Assembly: GCF_002002725.1 (NCBI RefSeq)
Contig: NZ_MUNW01000082.1
Location: 25,836 to 89,835, forward strand
Reading direction: 5' to 3'
Length of the DNA: 64,000 nucleotides
Source of the DNA: Sinorhizobium sp. A49
Lineage (GTDB): Bacteria > Pseudomonadota > Alphaproteobacteria > Rhizobiales > Rhizobiaceae
The number at the start of each line of letters is the position of its first letter. Position 1 is the first letter of the stretch. The notes under the pieces are model-generated. The model ran no database searches. It had not been told where the DNA came from and saw only the letters and a list, made by a program, of their open reading frames with translations. Positions 1 to 9,985 of this stretch are shown here, piece by piece. The position numbers and the translations under genes are program-made.

Positions 1-1
1 G

Positions 2-1218
2 CCGCGCGCTTTGGAGAGGCTTGCACGCCCCTTCGCTTTCTCGTCTTCGGTGACTGCAGTTTATAGCGACGAGGATCGTGTCAATAAGCGTGGTCGCCGG
101 ATCGACCCGTTCTTCAAACCGGCCTGGAACCCGCCTCTTGCGCAATCCGGTTGGCTCCCATTGGACGGCGCCCTTGTCCGCCTGGTCGACCTACCGGAGG
201 GCTTGGACCTCGAGAATATACCGTTGGGCGAGGTGATCGCCAAAGCTGCAAAGGGCCGTCGCGGTGCGGTCCTTCATGTGCCGCGGGTGCTTTTGCACAG
301 AGACGCCCCATACCAGCGAATGTTGGGGCCTGTTCGATTGAACGCGGATGCAGCTGAGGTGCCCAATGTGAGCGTCATTATCCCGACGCGCGATCGGGCG
401 GACCTGCTAGAGGCATGTTTAAGGGGGCTTTTCGAAAGCACCGATGGCGTTAATCTGGATGTTATTGTCATCGACAATGACAGCAGCGAACCCGCAGCTC
501 TGGCCCTTATGGACCGTTATGAGAAGGCTGGGCGTATCCGTCGTCTGCCGCTGCCAGGTGGGTTCAATTTTTCACGGGCCTGCAATCTTGGTGTCGAGGC
601 ATCGCGCAACGAATTCATCCTTTTGCTCAACAATGACGTCGAACCATTGCAGCCGGCATGGCTTTCGAATCTTGCGCGCGAGTTGGATGATCCGGATGTT
701 GGCGCTGCGGGCAGCCTCCTGTTTTCCCGGATGGTTACGTGCAACACGGCGGTGTGACGCTCGGGGCGGGGACTGTTGCTCGGCACAGCTTTCATTTCCT
801 GCACCCGCAATCCGGTGAGGACAATGGTCTCTTGCGTGAGCGGCGGGAGATCTCTGCAGTCACCGCAGCTTGCCTGCTGACACGGAAAAGCCTTTGGATG
901 CAAATTGGCGGGATGGATGAGAGTAATTTGACCGTTGCGTTCAACGATGTCGACTACTGCGTCAAGGTGCGGCAAGCGGGATGCACGATTGTCTGGACAC
1001 CTGATAGCGCCATGCTGCACAGGGAATCGGTCTCTCGAGGGGCGGACCATACACCTGAAAAGCTGCACCGCTTCGCGCGCGAGGAACAGACGGTGTATCA
1101 GCGGTGGGGCGATATTTTGCCAAATGATCCGTATCACAACCCGAACCTCTCTCTGATCGCCGAGGATTTTGTTCTCGAGGCCTGCCCGCGCGATCTATCT
1201 CCGAGGTCTTCAGAATGA
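2..1218 (+). pseudogene. Family 2 glycosyltransferase, 5'-truncated by the window edge and frameshifted
   Basis: The reading frame is open from base 2 and stops at 757; the rest of the protein continues in another frame from about 739 to 1218. The first part has the hallmarks of the second GT2 domain of the large enzymes at 10643 and 18002: a YSDED segment, then SVIIPTRDRADLLEACL, VIVIDNDSSEP and LLLNNDVEPL. The second part continues with QHGGVTLG, the FNDVDYCVKV motif and a closing DPYHNPNLSL, all in the same order as those paralogues. Restoring one base in the CCC run at 726-728 joins the two parts (LLFSPDGYVQHGG). It is either a recent frameshift or a sequencing error. The 3' end overlaps the next gene by four bases (ATGA). 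The product would be a sugar transferase of the surface polysaccharide. Confidence 0.8.
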
Positions 1219-2345
1219 TCAGCCTCAGAGAAAGCCTTGCCCTTTGGATCGAACGCAAATTGCCGCGACCCCAACTGAGACCCGGAGCGACCGGTCGTCC
1301 ACGTGGGCCTGTCAAACGGATCATCGTCTTCGGGCGTATGCCGAACCCGACGTTCGACTATTATTTTGCCGCGCGACTTGCGGCGCCGGGCATGCCTCCA
1401 TCGCAGGCCGTCGACATCAGGAATGGAAACCTCGGTGGTCTTGACGCAGAGGGCGCCTTCATCATCATCTGTCGCTATGCGTCGCTTAACGTGCTGAGCT
1501 GGCTGGACGCCAATGCTGATCGATTGTCCGGTGTAGGGCTGTTTCTCGATGATGACATACCGGCCGTGGTGACAGGGCGAGATGCAAATCTGCGGTATCG
1601 TTTCCTTTTGTGCTTTCGAGCGCTCTGGCCGCTACGCCGTCTCAAGCGCCACCTCGATATAGTCTGGGCTTCGACGCCGCATTTGGCTTCGACATTGCAG
1701 CTGGAGGAAGTTCAGGTGTTGCCTCCAGCGCCTCCCGAAACATTATGGATGCCGCGAGCGGGTGGATCTGATCTCGCTCCAAACTCGTTTTCAGACCTGT
1801 TTCTGATTGCTTATCACGCGACGGGGGTTCACCTCGAAGAGCATCGCTTCCTGCGTCCGATTATGGAGGAAGTCCTATTGCAACGGCCACAGGCACGATT
1901 TGAGGTATTCGCGGACGGGCGGGCGGCATCGATCTGGGAAGGCATGGAACGAGTGTCGGTCCGAAAACCAATACCGTGGAACGAATATCTCGCAGACGCG
2001 AACAATCGCACCATCGATGTCATGCTCGTCCCGCTTCATCCGTCGCGCGTGAATGATAGCCGCGCGCCGACAAAGCGAATCGACGTCGCCCGATATAAAG
2101 CTGCCGGTGTGTTTTCGGAAGGCGCGGCTTATGGTTACGAAACACGTGAATCTGCTGGCGAGCAACGAGTGCCATATGATCGCGACATTTGGCAAAAAGT
2201 GATTTTAGGACTTATTGACGACCGGAAGACTCACGATCTCGCAACAGTAACAACACATCGCCTTGTCCAGGAGATGACGCAAAGCGCGAACGAGGGCCTC
2301 AAAGTGCTGGCAAATGACATAACCACAAGCCTGCGTTGTGAATAG
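1215..2345 (+). CDS. Putative glycosyltransferase of GT-B-like type
   Basis: This 376-residue protein overlaps the upstream glycosyltransferase by ATGA, which implies translational coupling. It has no signal peptide or membrane segment. The N-terminal half has a Rossmann-like start (RIIVFGRMPNPTFDYYF) and an acidic LFLDDDIPAV segment. The C-terminal half reads like a GT-B donor domain: a YHATGVHLEEHRFLRPI segment followed by a QARFEVFADG strand and a final SRAPTKRIDVARYKAAG stretch. I do not recognise a named family, so the call rests on this layout and on its place in a polysaccharide operon. An unrelated polysaccharide-modifying enzyme is the main alternative. Confidence 0.55.
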   Translation: MISLRESLALWIERKLPRPQLRPGATGRPRGPVKRIIVFGRMPNPTFDYYFAARLAAPGMPPSQAVDIRNGNLGGLDAEGAFIIICRYASLNVLSWLDANADRLSGVGLFLDDDIPAVVTGRDANLRYRFLLCFRALWPLRRLKRHLDIVWASTPHLASTLQLEEVQVLPPAPPETLWMPRAGGSDLAPNSFSDLFLIAYHATGVHLEEHRFLRPIMEEVLLQRPQARFEVFADGRAASIWEGMERVSVRKPIPWNEYLADANNRTIDVMLVPLHPSRVNDSRAPTKRIDVARYKAAGVFSEGAAYGYETRESAGEQRVPYDRDIWQKVILGLIDDRKTHDLATVTTHRLVQEMTQSANEGLKVLANDITTSLRCE

Positions 2346-2350
2346 CTTGC

Positions 2351-2370
2351 ACGAGAATTGCCATTCTCGT
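2351..2370 (+). terminator. Hairpin just after the glycosyltransferase stop codon
   Basis: An 8-bp perfect stem (ACGAGAAT / ATTCTCGT) with a 4-base TGCC loop begins six bases after the stop at 2345. No U-tract follows, so it may be a Rho-dependent or attenuating hairpin, or an mRNA 3'-end stabiliser, between the glycosyltransferase pair and the rhamnose genes. Confidence 0.4.
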
Positions 2371-2449
2371 CTCTCCGTGCTACGCGCGACTGGACCGGCT
2401 AACAGAGCCCGTGCTAGTCGTCGGTTCATTGGAATGGTAGGTATTGTTG

Positions 2450-3022
2450 ATGACTTCTAAGGTTGTTTTGGTTCGCTCGAAGCGATTTGGCGATGAGCGT
2501 GGATGGTTTTCAGAGATTTACAATGAAAGCGTTTTTTCTGAGCGGGGCATCACTGATCGGTTCGTTCAGGACAATCATTCACTTTCGGTGCCCGTAGGCA
2601 CACTGAGGGGCTTACATTTCCAGACCCCTCCTTTCGCGCAGGCGAAATTGGTGCGTTGCATTCGCGGTAGTATCTTTGATGTCGCCGTTGACGTTCGCCG
2701 GGCGTCGCCGACGTTTGGGCGTTGGGTCGGAGCTGAACTGTCGGCAGAAAACGGCAACCAACTTTACGTCCCAATCGGCTTTGCCCATGGCTTTGTAACC
2801 CTTGAGCCTTCTACCGAGGTCACATACAAGGTCTCAAACGTATATTCCCCGGAAAATGACGGCGGTCTCCGATGGAACGATACGCAGATTGGCGTGAACT
2901 GGCCGCAACCGGAAGATGTCGCTCCTACACTTAGCGCCAAGGACGAACGTCAGCCTTTGTTGCGCGATTTCGACAGTCCGTTTGAATATGACGGAATACC
3001 GCTTGAAATGATCGAAGTTTAA
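2450..3022 (+). CDS. rfbC: dTDP-4-dehydrorhamnose 3,5-epimerase
   Basis: RfbC (RmlC) double-epimerises dTDP-4-keto-6-deoxyglucose at C3 and C5, the third step of dTDP-L-rhamnose synthesis. The 190-residue protein has the normal length of this cupin family. It carries the conserved [13 protein letters not shown] start, the QDNHSLS segment, the catalytic-histidine region TLRGLHFQ, the [16 protein letters not shown] strand pair and [11 protein letters not shown] chose the ATG at 2450; two TTG codons lie just upstream in frame. It heads the rfbC-B-D-A run. About 100 bases separate it from the gene before, so it could have its own promoter. Confidence 0.95.
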   Translation: MTSKVVLVRSKRFGDERGWFSEIYNESVFSERGITDRFVQDNHSLSVPVGTLRGLHFQTPPFAQAKLVRCIRGSIFDVAVDVRRASPTFGRWVGAELSAENGNQLYVPIGFAHGFVTLEPSTEVTYKVSNVYSPENDGGLRWNDTQIGVNWPQPEDVAPTLSAKDERQPLLRDFDSPFEYDGIPLEMIEV

Positions 3023-3041
3023 GTATTTTCCAGGAGACGAT

Positions 3042-4100
3042 ATGCGCATTCTAGTTACCGGTGGAGCTGGTTTTATCGGATCTGCATTGGTCCGACATCT
3101 CATCGAAAACAGCGATCACGAAGTTCTGAATTTTGACAAATTGACCTACGCCGGAACCTTGACTTCATTGGCGACGGTCTCGTCGTCGCCTCGGTACCAA
3201 TTCAAACAGGGCGATGTTTGTGACGAGCGTGCAGTCGGCGCCGCGATCGGGGATTTTCAGCCGGACGTCATTACACATCTTGCGGCTGAATCGCATGTTG
3301 ACCGCTCTATTGATGGCCCGGGCGCCTTTATCCAGACCAACATCGTCGGTACCTACACGCTGCTGACAAAAGCTCTAGGCTATTGGCGCGGATTGGACGA
3401 AGCTCGTCAAAAATCCTTCCGCTTCCACCATATCTCGACGGACGAGGTTTTCGGTTCCCTTAGTGACACTGGATTTTTCACGGAGACGACGCCCTACGAC
3501 CCACGTTCACCGTATTCTGCATCGAAGGCGGGCTCGGATCATTTGGTTTCGGCCTGGGGGCACACGTTCGGTCTCCCCGTATTGATCACGAATTGCTCTA
3601 ATAATTATGGCCCCTACCACTTTCCCGAGAAGCTCATTCCGCTGATGATCGTGAGGGCTCTTGCTGGCGAACCGCTCCCCGTTTACGGCAATGGGACGAA
3701 TATTCGCGATTGGCTGTTTGTGGAGGATCATGTCCGAGCCCTGGAGCAGGTATTTGAGAACGGTGTACCGGGGCAAACATATAATGTTGGGGGCAACAGT
3801 GAGCGACGGAACGTAGACGTCGTGAACACAGTCTGCGACATCCTTGATCGGTTGCAGCCGCGTGGGGATAAGCGATCTTATCGCGATCAGATCGTGTTCG
3901 TTGACGATCGACCCGGCCACGACCAGCGCTATGCTATCGATGCCTCCAAGATCTCCAGCGAACTGGGCTGGGCTCCGAAGGAGACGTTTGAAAGCGGGAT
4001 TGAAAAAACCGTAATGTGGTACCTTAGCAATCGTGAATGGTGGGGAATAATACTGTCCGGGACTGAGGCTGTGAAACGGCGCGGTTTGGGCGGGCATTGA
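3042..4100 (+). CDS. rfbB: dTDP-glucose 4,6-dehydratase
   Basis: RfbB (RmlB) converts dTDP-glucose to dTDP-4-keto-6-deoxyglucose, the second step of dTDP-rhamnose synthesis. The 352-residue extended SDR protein starts with the NAD-binding GGAGFIGS motif at residues 7-14. It has the [15 protein letters not shown] segment, the STDEVFGSL motif and the catalytic YSASK at about 158-162, followed by [19 protein letters not shown]. The start ATG is preceded by an AGGAGA ribosome-binding site. It lies 19 bases after rfbC, and its stop is directly followed by the rfbD start, so the genes are co-transcribed. Confidence 0.97.
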   Translation: MRILVTGGAGFIGSALVRHLIENSDHEVLNFDKLTYAGTLTSLATVSSSPRYQFKQGDVCDERAVGAAIGDFQPDVITHLAAESHVDRSIDGPGAFIQTNIVGTYTLLTKALGYWRGLDEARQKSFRFHHISTDEVFGSLSDTGFFTETTPYDPRSPYSASKAGSDHLVSAWGHTFGLPVLITNCSNNYGPYHFPEKLIPLMIVRALAGEPLPVYGNGTNIRDWLFVEDHVRALEQVFENGVPGQTYNVGGNSERRNVDVVNTVCDILDRLQPRGDKRSYRDQIVFVDDRPGHDQRYAIDASKISSELGWAPKETFESGIEKTVMWYLSNREWWGIILSGTEAVKRRGLGGH

Positions 4101-4102
4101 CC

Positions 4103-4978
4103 ATGCGGCGGATACTAATCACAGGTGGCACAGGACAGGTCGGCACGGAACTGCGTAACCGGCCTTGGCCAAGCGATATTGAACTCGTAGCGCCGACCCG
4201 CCAAGAGCTCGACCTCTCGGATTGTGATGCAATCGAAGAATTAATCACCGCAGGTGACTTTTGCGCAGTGATTAACTCGGGCGCCTATACGGCGGTTGAT
4301 CGGGCCGAAAGCGATGTTGCGACAGCTTGGAAGGTCAACGCTTTGGCTCCCGCTGTCATCGCGGCGGCAACCAAGAGGCAGGGTATTCCCCTCATTCATG
4401 TCTCTACCGATTACGTATTCGATGGATCGAAGGACGGCCCGTACCTTGAGGATGATCACGTTGCGCCGCTTGGTGTGTATGGAGGATCCAAAGAAGCGGG
4501 AGAACAAGCTGTACGTACTGGAAATCCTCGTCATGTCATCCTTCGAACAGCTTGGGTCTTCAGTGCGCATGGCGCGAATTTTGTAAAGACTATGCTTCGC
4601 CTTGGTGCTGAGCGGTCGGAAATCAGAGTTGTTGACGATCAACGAGGATCGCCTACGGCGGCGTCGGACATAGCGCTCGCACTCAATCACATCTCCCTCC
4701 GTCTCGTTGAAGACCGCGAACCTCACTATGGCACTTATAATTTCGTCAACTCTGGTGAAGCGACGTGGTACGGACTTGCGTGCGAGCTATTCGCTCAACG
4801 GGAACAAGCGGGGTATGCGGTGCCGATCCTCAAGCCTATCGGGACTAGTGACTATCCAACCCCAGCACGACGCCCAGCTAATTCTAGTTTGTCTACGGAA
4901 AAATTACTAAGAGACTTTGGTATAGAAGCAACAACTTGGCAAGATGCTCTGCGGCGCACTCTTGCTTCTATGTATTAA
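4103..4978 (+). CDS. rfbD: dTDP-4-dehydrorhamnose reductase
   Basis: RfbD (RmlD) reduces dTDP-4-keto-L-rhamnose to dTDP-L-rhamnose with NADPH, the last step of the pathway. The protein has the N-terminal ILITGGTGQVG nucleotide-binding loop, the NSGAYTAVDRAESD segment typical of RmlD, the STDYVFDG motif, and the YGGSKEAGE catalytic Tyr-Lys motif. I prefer the ATG at 4103, two bases after the rfbB stop, to the in-frame TTG at 4097. A FVNSGEATWYGLA stretch near the C terminus also matches the family. Confidence 0.95.
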   Translation: MRRILITGGTGQVGTELRNRPWPSDIELVAPTRQELDLSDCDAIEELITAGDFCAVINSGAYTAVDRAESDVATAWKVNALAPAVIAAATKRQGIPLIHVSTDYVFDGSKDGPYLEDDHVAPLGVYGGSKEAGEQAVRTGNPRHVILRTAWVFSAHGANFVKTMLRLGAERSEIRVVDDQRGSPTAASDIALALNHISLRLVEDREPHYGTYNFVNSGEATWYGLACELFAQREQAGYAVPILKPIGTSDYPTPARRPANSSLSTEKLLRDFGIEATTWQDALRRTLASMY

Positions 4979-4993
4979 CAATAAGAGGCTTCC

Positions 4994-5866
4994 ATGAAGG
5001 GTATAATTCTTGCAGGCGGATCCGGGACTCGTCTCCATCCTGCTACACTCGCTGTAAATAAGCAGCTTATCCCGGTCTATGATAAGCCGATGATATATTA
5101 CCCTTTGTCTGTGTTGATGCTAGCAAAGATCTATGAAATACTTATTATTTCCTCGCCAGATCATATTGACGACTATAAGCGCTTGTTCGGGGATGGGGCG
5201 AGGTGGGGGTTGAATATCTCCTACGCTGTGCAACCTCGCCCGGACGGGCTCGCTCAGGCGTTCACAATCGGAGAGGAATTCATCGGCTCCGATTCCGTGG
5301 CGCTGGTCCTAGGTGATAACATATTCTTTGGAGCGGGCCTGCTGGAGCTCTTGAGTAAGGCCGGGGATCGAAACGATGGTGCAACTGTTTTTGCATACGA
5401 AGTCGATGATGCCGAGCGCTATGGTGTCGTGGAACTCGATGGGGAAGGGCGAGCGATTAGTTTGGAAGAGAAGCCTACCGCGCCGAAGTCTCGCTTTGCG
5501 GTAACGGGATTGTATTTCTATGACAATCAAGTTGTGGAGTATGCGAAGCGAATCCGACCGTCCGCGCGCGGAGAGTATGAAATTACTGACCTAAATCATA
5601 TCTATATGGACCAGGGCAGGCTGTATGTCGAAAAGATGTCACGCGGCTACGCTTGGCTCGACACCGGAACCCATGACAGTTTGTTAGAGGCTGCAGAGTT
5701 TGTGCGCACTATTCAGCACCGTCAGGGGACGAATATCGCGTGCATTGAAGAGATTGCTTACGAGAATGGACTTATTTCTAGAGAGTCTCTTCTAGAGTTT
5801 GCGCGGCTATATCAAAAAACAGCTTATGGCAGGTATTTGCTGAAAATCAGCGAGGGGGAGGTTTAA
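4994..5866 (+). CDS. rfbA: Glucose-1-phosphate thymidylyltransferase
   Basis: RfbA (RmlA) makes dTDP-glucose from dTTP and glucose-1-phosphate, the entry step for dTDP-L-rhamnose, and is usually feedback-inhibited by the end product. The 290-residue protein has the nucleotidyltransferase signature [18 protein letters not shown] at its N terminus, then [23 protein letters not shown], and the EKPTAPKS and [12 protein letters not shown] motifs, all canonical. It is the last gene of the rfbCBDA run. A 312-base gap follows before hldE. Confidence 0.97.
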   Translation: MKGIILAGGSGTRLHPATLAVNKQLIPVYDKPMIYYPLSVLMLAKIYEILIISSPDHIDDYKRLFGDGARWGLNISYAVQPRPDGLAQAFTIGEEFIGSDSVALVLGDNIFFGAGLLELLSKAGDRNDGATVFAYEVDDAERYGVVELDGEGRAISLEEKPTAPKSRFAVTGLYFYDNQVVEYAKRIRPSARGEYEITDLNHIYMDQGRLYVEKMSRGYAWLDTGTHDSLLEAAEFVRTIQHRQGTNIACIEEIAYENGLISRESLLEFARLYQKTAYGRYLLKISEGEV

Positions 5867-6178
5867 TAGAGTGCATTGCTGTTTTTTCAGGTCGCATAGC
5901 CTCCTTTGCCTGGCGACCCGAAGAGGATTTGAGGTGAGGCCGATATCCGTCGACAGTGGTGACGCTTTCGGTAACTGGTTTGGTTCGGAAGAGTCGTTCC
6001 CGTTTGTGTACTTCAAGTAGGTTTTGTTTGTTTGCCAGTCTCGTTATAACGCAAGCAATGGTCGATAAGCGCGACGGTTCTCTTTATGGCTGTGCTGGGC
6101 AGATTGCGCGAATGCTGCGTAACTTTGACGGACGGTTGGGAAAGTGAAGCGGCATGTCCATTACAAGGGAATGATTAA
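5867..6178. other. Intergenic region between rfbA and hldE
   Basis: No convincing gene lies here. A T-run at 5882-5887 precedes a weak 6-bp inverted repeat (GGTCGC at 5890-5895 and GCGACC at 5913-5918, loop 17). It probably holds the end of the rfb transcript and the hldE promoter, but no clear -35/-10 pair could be assigned. Confidence 0.3.
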
Positions 6179-7645
6179 ATGATTGATGTCGGTAGCATCC
6201 AGAGATGGCAGGGAAAGTCGATCTTAGTGCTGGGCGATGTTATGCTCGACAAGTTCGTGTATGGAGATGTCGAGCGCGTGTCGCCCGAAGCGCCAATCCC
6301 CGTTCTGCATTTTAGGGAAGAAGTGCAGATGCTCGGCGGAGCAGCCAACGTGGCGCGCAACGTTGTGGCGTTGGGCGGGCGGGCCATCCTTGTCGGTGTG
6401 ATTGGCGACGATTCAGCCGGTACTTTGATTTCCGAGGACCTAACTCGTAAAGAGGATATTGTGGGTTGCTTGGTCCGAGCAAAGGATGTCCCGACAACTG
6501 TCAAAACACGATTTGTGTCTGGCGGCCAGCAGATTATGCGTCTGGATATAGAGACTTGCCTTAATATGGATCGTTCGCTTGAGGACGAGGTGTGCTCGAC
6601 CTTTGCAGCTCTAACTGACGAAGTCGATGCTGTAATTCTTTCCGACTACGCCAAGGGCACGTTGTCCAAATCTGTGGTGCAGCGTGTAATTGAGTTGGCG
6701 CGTGCACGAAACCTACCAATAATTGTAGATCCGAAAACTCGTGATGTTGCCCGCTATGCTGGGGCTACAATCCTTACCCCCAACGCAGCCGAAGCAGCAA
6801 TGATGACTGGGTGCGATTGTGTTGACGACGACAGCGCGGAACTAGCAGCGCGTCAGATCTGCACGCTGGCTGGGGTTGATTCAGTTGTTATCACCCGTGG
6901 CCCTCGAGGCATGACAGTCTTTGCACCGCAATCCGGCACGCCGGGTCCGGTACATATCCCAACTAGCGCTTCGGAGGTCTTTGATGTTTCGGGAGCTGGC
7001 GATACCGTCGCTGCCACGCTAGCCCTTGCGATCGGAGCTGGCGAAGAGGTCGAAAATGCTGCAGATATTGCCAACATTGCGGCGGGCATCTCAATCGGAA
7101 AACGTGGAACATCTATAGTAATGCCGCATGAATTGCGCCGCTCAATACGTGAGCACAGCTATTTGGGAAGCCAGAAGATAGTTACAAATGATGAGGCGGT
7201 AACAGTTGTGGCAGACTGGCAGAAGGCGGGTCTGAGGGTCGGTTTCACCAATGGTTGCTATGATTTACTCCATCCGGGGCATATTCAACTTCTCAAGAAA
7301 GCGCGCTTGGCGTGTGACCGATTGGTCGTCGCGCTGAACACCGATGCTTCGGTGCGCCGCCTGAAGGGTGAAATGAGGCCGGTGCAAAGCGAAGTCGCAC
7401 GCGCTACCGTAATGGCCTCAATTGACAGCGTCGATATTGTGACACTTTTCACCGAAGACACGCCACTTGCTCTCATACAGAGGCTGGTTCCTGACGTGCT
7501 TGTTAAGGGTGCGGACTATACTGTGAATTCGGTCGTCGGCGCCGATATAGTGATAGGCGCGGGCGGCGAGGTGGTATTGGTGCCACTTGAGGAGGGGCAC
7601 AGCACAACGTCACTAATTGCCCGTGCGAACGTGAGAGTCGCCTGA
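6179..7645 (+). CDS. hldE: Bifunctional heptose 7-phosphate kinase / heptose 1-phosphate adenylyltransferase
   Basis: HldE (RfaE) phosphorylates D-glycero-beta-D-manno-heptose 7-phosphate and, after GmhB acts, adenylylates the 1-phosphate to ADP-heptose. The 488-residue protein has both expected domains. The N-terminal PfkB-type kinase contains GGAANVARNVVALGG and the ATP/anion-hole motif DVSGAGDTVAATLALA near residue 270. The C-terminal cytidylyltransferase-like domain from about residue 350 carries VGFTNGCYDLLHPGHIQLL with the HxGH motif. The ATG at 6179 follows an AAGGGA ribosome-binding site. With hldD and gmhB nearby, it supplies ADP-heptose for LPS core or for the local polysaccharide. 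Confidence 0.96.
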   Translation: MIDVGSIQRWQGKSILVLGDVMLDKFVYGDVERVSPEAPIPVLHFREEVQMLGGAANVARNVVALGGRAILVGVIGDDSAGTLISEDLTRKEDIVGCLVRAKDVPTTVKTRFVSGGQQIMRLDIETCLNMDRSLEDEVCSTFAALTDEVDAVILSDYAKGTLSKSVVQRVIELARARNLPIIVDPKTRDVARYAGATILTPNAAEAAMMTGCDCVDDDSAELAARQICTLAGVDSVVITRGPRGMTVFAPQSGTPGPVHIPTSASEVFDVSGAGDTVAATLALAIGAGEEVENAADIANIAAGISIGKRGTSIVMPHELRRSIREHSYLGSQKIVTNDEAVTVVADWQKAGLRVGFTNGCYDLLHPGHIQLLKKARLACDRLVVALNTDASVRRLKGEMRPVQSEVARATVMASIDSVDIVTLFTEDTPLALIQRLVPDVLVKGADYTVNSVVGADIVIGAGGEVVLVPLEEGHSTTSLIARANVRVA

Positions 7646-7767
7646 GGCTGAATTAGTAGGGTGGGCATTTAGACGCGGTCCGGTGGATACTTTGCCGGGA
7701 CTTGAAAATGCATGAAAGCTGAGAGTTCCTCTATTAAGAGGAGCGTTTCAGTTTCGAGGAGAGACGC

Positions 7768-8757
7768 ATGTATCTTATTACAGGTGGAGCCGGTTTTATC
7801 GGGTCAAACATAGCCGCTGCACTTGATGAATGCGGCGACGACATCGTCATCGTGGATTGGCTTGGAACCAGTGATTTCAAATGGCGCAACATCGCGAAGC
7901 GGCGTATTAGGGCGATTGTTCGCCCCGAAGAGTGTATTGAATTCGTAGAGGAAAATGCTGCAGATGTTTCTGGTATTTTTCACATGGGTGCCATTTCGGC
8001 GACTACCGAGACTGATGTCGATTTGATCGTTCGAAGCAACATAAATCTATCCTCCGCCCTTTGGGCGGCGGCGGCGAAATACGGCATTCCCTTCGTCTAT
8101 GCATCCTCGGCGGCGACTTACGGTGATGGTAGCCTAGGCTTCCAGGATAGATTCGACGAGGAGTATCTGTCGCAACTGAGGCCACTCAACGCGTACGGCT
8201 GGAGCAAGCACGTTTTCGATCGAATGGTGCTGGCTTCGATAAAGCGTGGCGAACCAGCACCGCCCGTCTGGGCTGGCCTTAAGTTTTTCAACGTCTACGG
8301 TCCGAACGAGTATCACAAGGGATCTCAGCGAAGCGTTGCGGTCCAACTTCACACCCAGATCCGTGCGGATGCCCGCGCTCGCTTGTTCCGCTCCGACAAT
8401 CCCGACTACGCGGATGGCGGTCAGCTGCGCGATTTTGTTTGGGTAGGTGACTGCGTCGAAGTCGCTCTGTGGTTGATGAAGGCAGGTGAACCTCAGTCTG
8501 GACTCTACAACGTCGGATCTGGGGAAGCCCGTAGTTTCCGTGATAAAGCGGAGATTATCTTCCGGAATGTCGGAGCGCCTGTTGAGATTGAATACGTCGA
8601 TTTGCCGAAAAACCTGCAGGGGAAGTACCAATACTATACCTGCGCTCCCCTCGAGAAACTACGTCTTGCTGGATATAATCAACCGATGACCTCGCTTGAG
8701 GATGGTCTGCAGCGTTACGTTCTGGATCATTTAGAACAATCGGACATCTTCGTTTGA
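7768..8757 (+). CDS. hldD: ADP-L-glycero-D-manno-heptose 6-epimerase
   Basis: HldD (RfaD/WaaD) epimerises ADP-D-glycero-D-manno-heptose at C6 to the L,D form. The 329-residue SDR protein starts with [13 protein letters not shown], the NADP-binding motif. It has the family-typical HMGAISATTETD, YASSAATYGDG and the catalytic YGWSKHVFDRM segments, then KFFNVYGPNEYHKG. A clear GAGGAGA ribosome-binding site precedes the ATG. It sits 122 bases after hldE and 15 bases before the isomerase gene, so it belongs to a heptose operon. Confidence 0.96.
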   Translation: MYLITGGAGFIGSNIAAALDECGDDIVIVDWLGTSDFKWRNIAKRRIRAIVRPEECIEFVEENAADVSGIFHMGAISATTETDVDLIVRSNINLSSALWAAAAKYGIPFVYASSAATYGDGSLGFQDRFDEEYLSQLRPLNAYGWSKHVFDRMVLASIKRGEPAPPVWAGLKFFNVYGPNEYHKGSQRSVAVQLHTQIRADARARLFRSDNPDYADGGQLRDFVWVGDCVEVALWLMKAGEPQSGLYNVGSGEARSFRDKAEIIFRNVGAPVEIEYVDLPKNLQGKYQYYTCAPLEKLRLAGYNQPMTSLEDGLQRYVLDHLEQSDIFV

Positions 8758-8772
8758 GGCGAAGTACCAACA

Positions 8773-9969
8773 ATGATGCACGCGATAAGTGATACCCTTC
8801 TTGCCGAGACGCGGCGCGCGGCGGACTGGCTCTCCGGTCTTGCCTTGCCGCTCTGGTCCTCTGTCGGCTTCGATCATATCAGAGGCTGCTTTCATGAGCA
8901 GTTGGACTTCGCCTTGCAACCGAGCGGCGATGCGCCTGCGCGTGTGATGGTGCAGGCTCGTCAAATCGCCGTCTTCAGCGCTGCGGCTCTTTCGGGCCGC
9001 TTTACTGCAGGCCGCGAGCTGGCTCTGGTGGCTGCCGAGCACATGATTGCGCGATATGAAGCCGCAGATGGTGGTTCCGGATTCGTCTTTTCGTTGGGGC
9101 CGGAACACGGGAAACTCGATCCACTTAGGGATCTCTACGCGCACGCCTTTGTACTGTTCGCGCTCGCCTGGGTGATAAGGCTGGAGGCCCGACCTAGTTT
9201 TGAAATGGCCGTAGAGCGAACCCTCGTTTTCCTCGATGCGCACATGACCGATCCCACCCATGGTGGTTTCTGGGATAGTGTCCCGCGTACCGACAACCTC
9301 CGCCGGCAAAATCCGCACATGCATCTCTTTGAAGCGTTTATTGCCCTTTTTGAGACAACCGGAGATCCCCGCTTCTTACAACGCGGGCGGGCGCTTCGCG
9401 ACCTGGCGATCTGTCGTTTCTTGCCGCCGCGCGGCGGTGTGCTGCGGGAATATTTCAACGAGGATTGGTCCGTGTCCCCGGCGCCAGGTAAGGGAGTCGC
9501 CGAGCCGGGACACCTCTTCGAATGGTCTTGGCTTCTCGCTCGATATCAAGAGTTTAGCGGTCAGGACCAGACTTCGCCGATAGGCCGCTTGATGGCGACG
9601 GCGATCGAGCATGGCCTTGACCCGCGGAATGGACGTATCGTTGACCAAATAAACGAGATGGGCGACGTACTCAGCCGCACTAGTCGGTCATGGCCACACG
9701 CAGAAGCTTTGAAGGCCTTGACGGCAGTGAAACCTTCGCTCCACTTCGCGAGCGCGGATAGCCTGATTACTGCGGTCCTGCGACGTGTTCGCACGCTCTA
9801 TTGCCCAGAATCACTGAAGGGCGGCTGGCAAGATCAGCTCGACGCGGACGACCGGCCGGTCCGACCGAACATTCCAGCAAGCACTCTGTATCATCTATAT
9901 TTTGGCATCGCAGCTGTGGAGGATGCGGTCAATGCGTCTTTGCCCAGGTCATGCGACGGCGTGGCGTGA
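8773..9969 (+). CDS. AGE-family sugar isomerase/epimerase (mannose-6-phosphate isomerase-like)
   Basis: The 398-residue protein belongs to the N-acylglucosamine 2-epimerase (AGE) superfamily, an alpha6/alpha6 barrel. The visible marks are GCFHEQLDF, VMVQARQIAVFSAA, DLYAHAFVLFALAW, the GGFWDSVPR strand, NPHMHLFEAFIALFETTGD and PGHLFEWSWLLARY, and a late SRTSRSWPHAEALKAL. Members interconvert aldoses and ketoses or N-acetylhexosamines; the Sinorhizobium pmi mannose-6-phosphate isomerase belongs to this superfamily. It is packed between hldD and gmhB, with no gmhA in the window. A role in heptose or mannose phosphate isomerisation is therefore an inference from context. Confidence 0.8.
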   Translation: MMHAISDTLLAETRRAADWLSGLALPLWSSVGFDHIRGCFHEQLDFALQPSGDAPARVMVQARQIAVFSAAALSGRFTAGRELALVAAEHMIARYEAADGGSGFVFSLGPEHGKLDPLRDLYAHAFVLFALAWVIRLEARPSFEMAVERTLVFLDAHMTDPTHGGFWDSVPRTDNLRRQNPHMHLFEAFIALFETTGDPRFLQRGRALRDLAICRFLPPRGGVLREYFNEDWSVSPAPGKGVAEPGHLFEWSWLLARYQEFSGQDQTSPIGRLMATAIEHGLDPRNGRIVDQINEMGDVLSRTSRSWPHAEALKALTAVKPSLHFASADSLITAVLRRVRTLYCPESLKGGWQDQLDADDRPVRPNIPASTLYHLYFGIAAVEDAVNASLPRSCDGVA

Positions 9970-9985
9970 AGAAAGAGAGCTGTAA

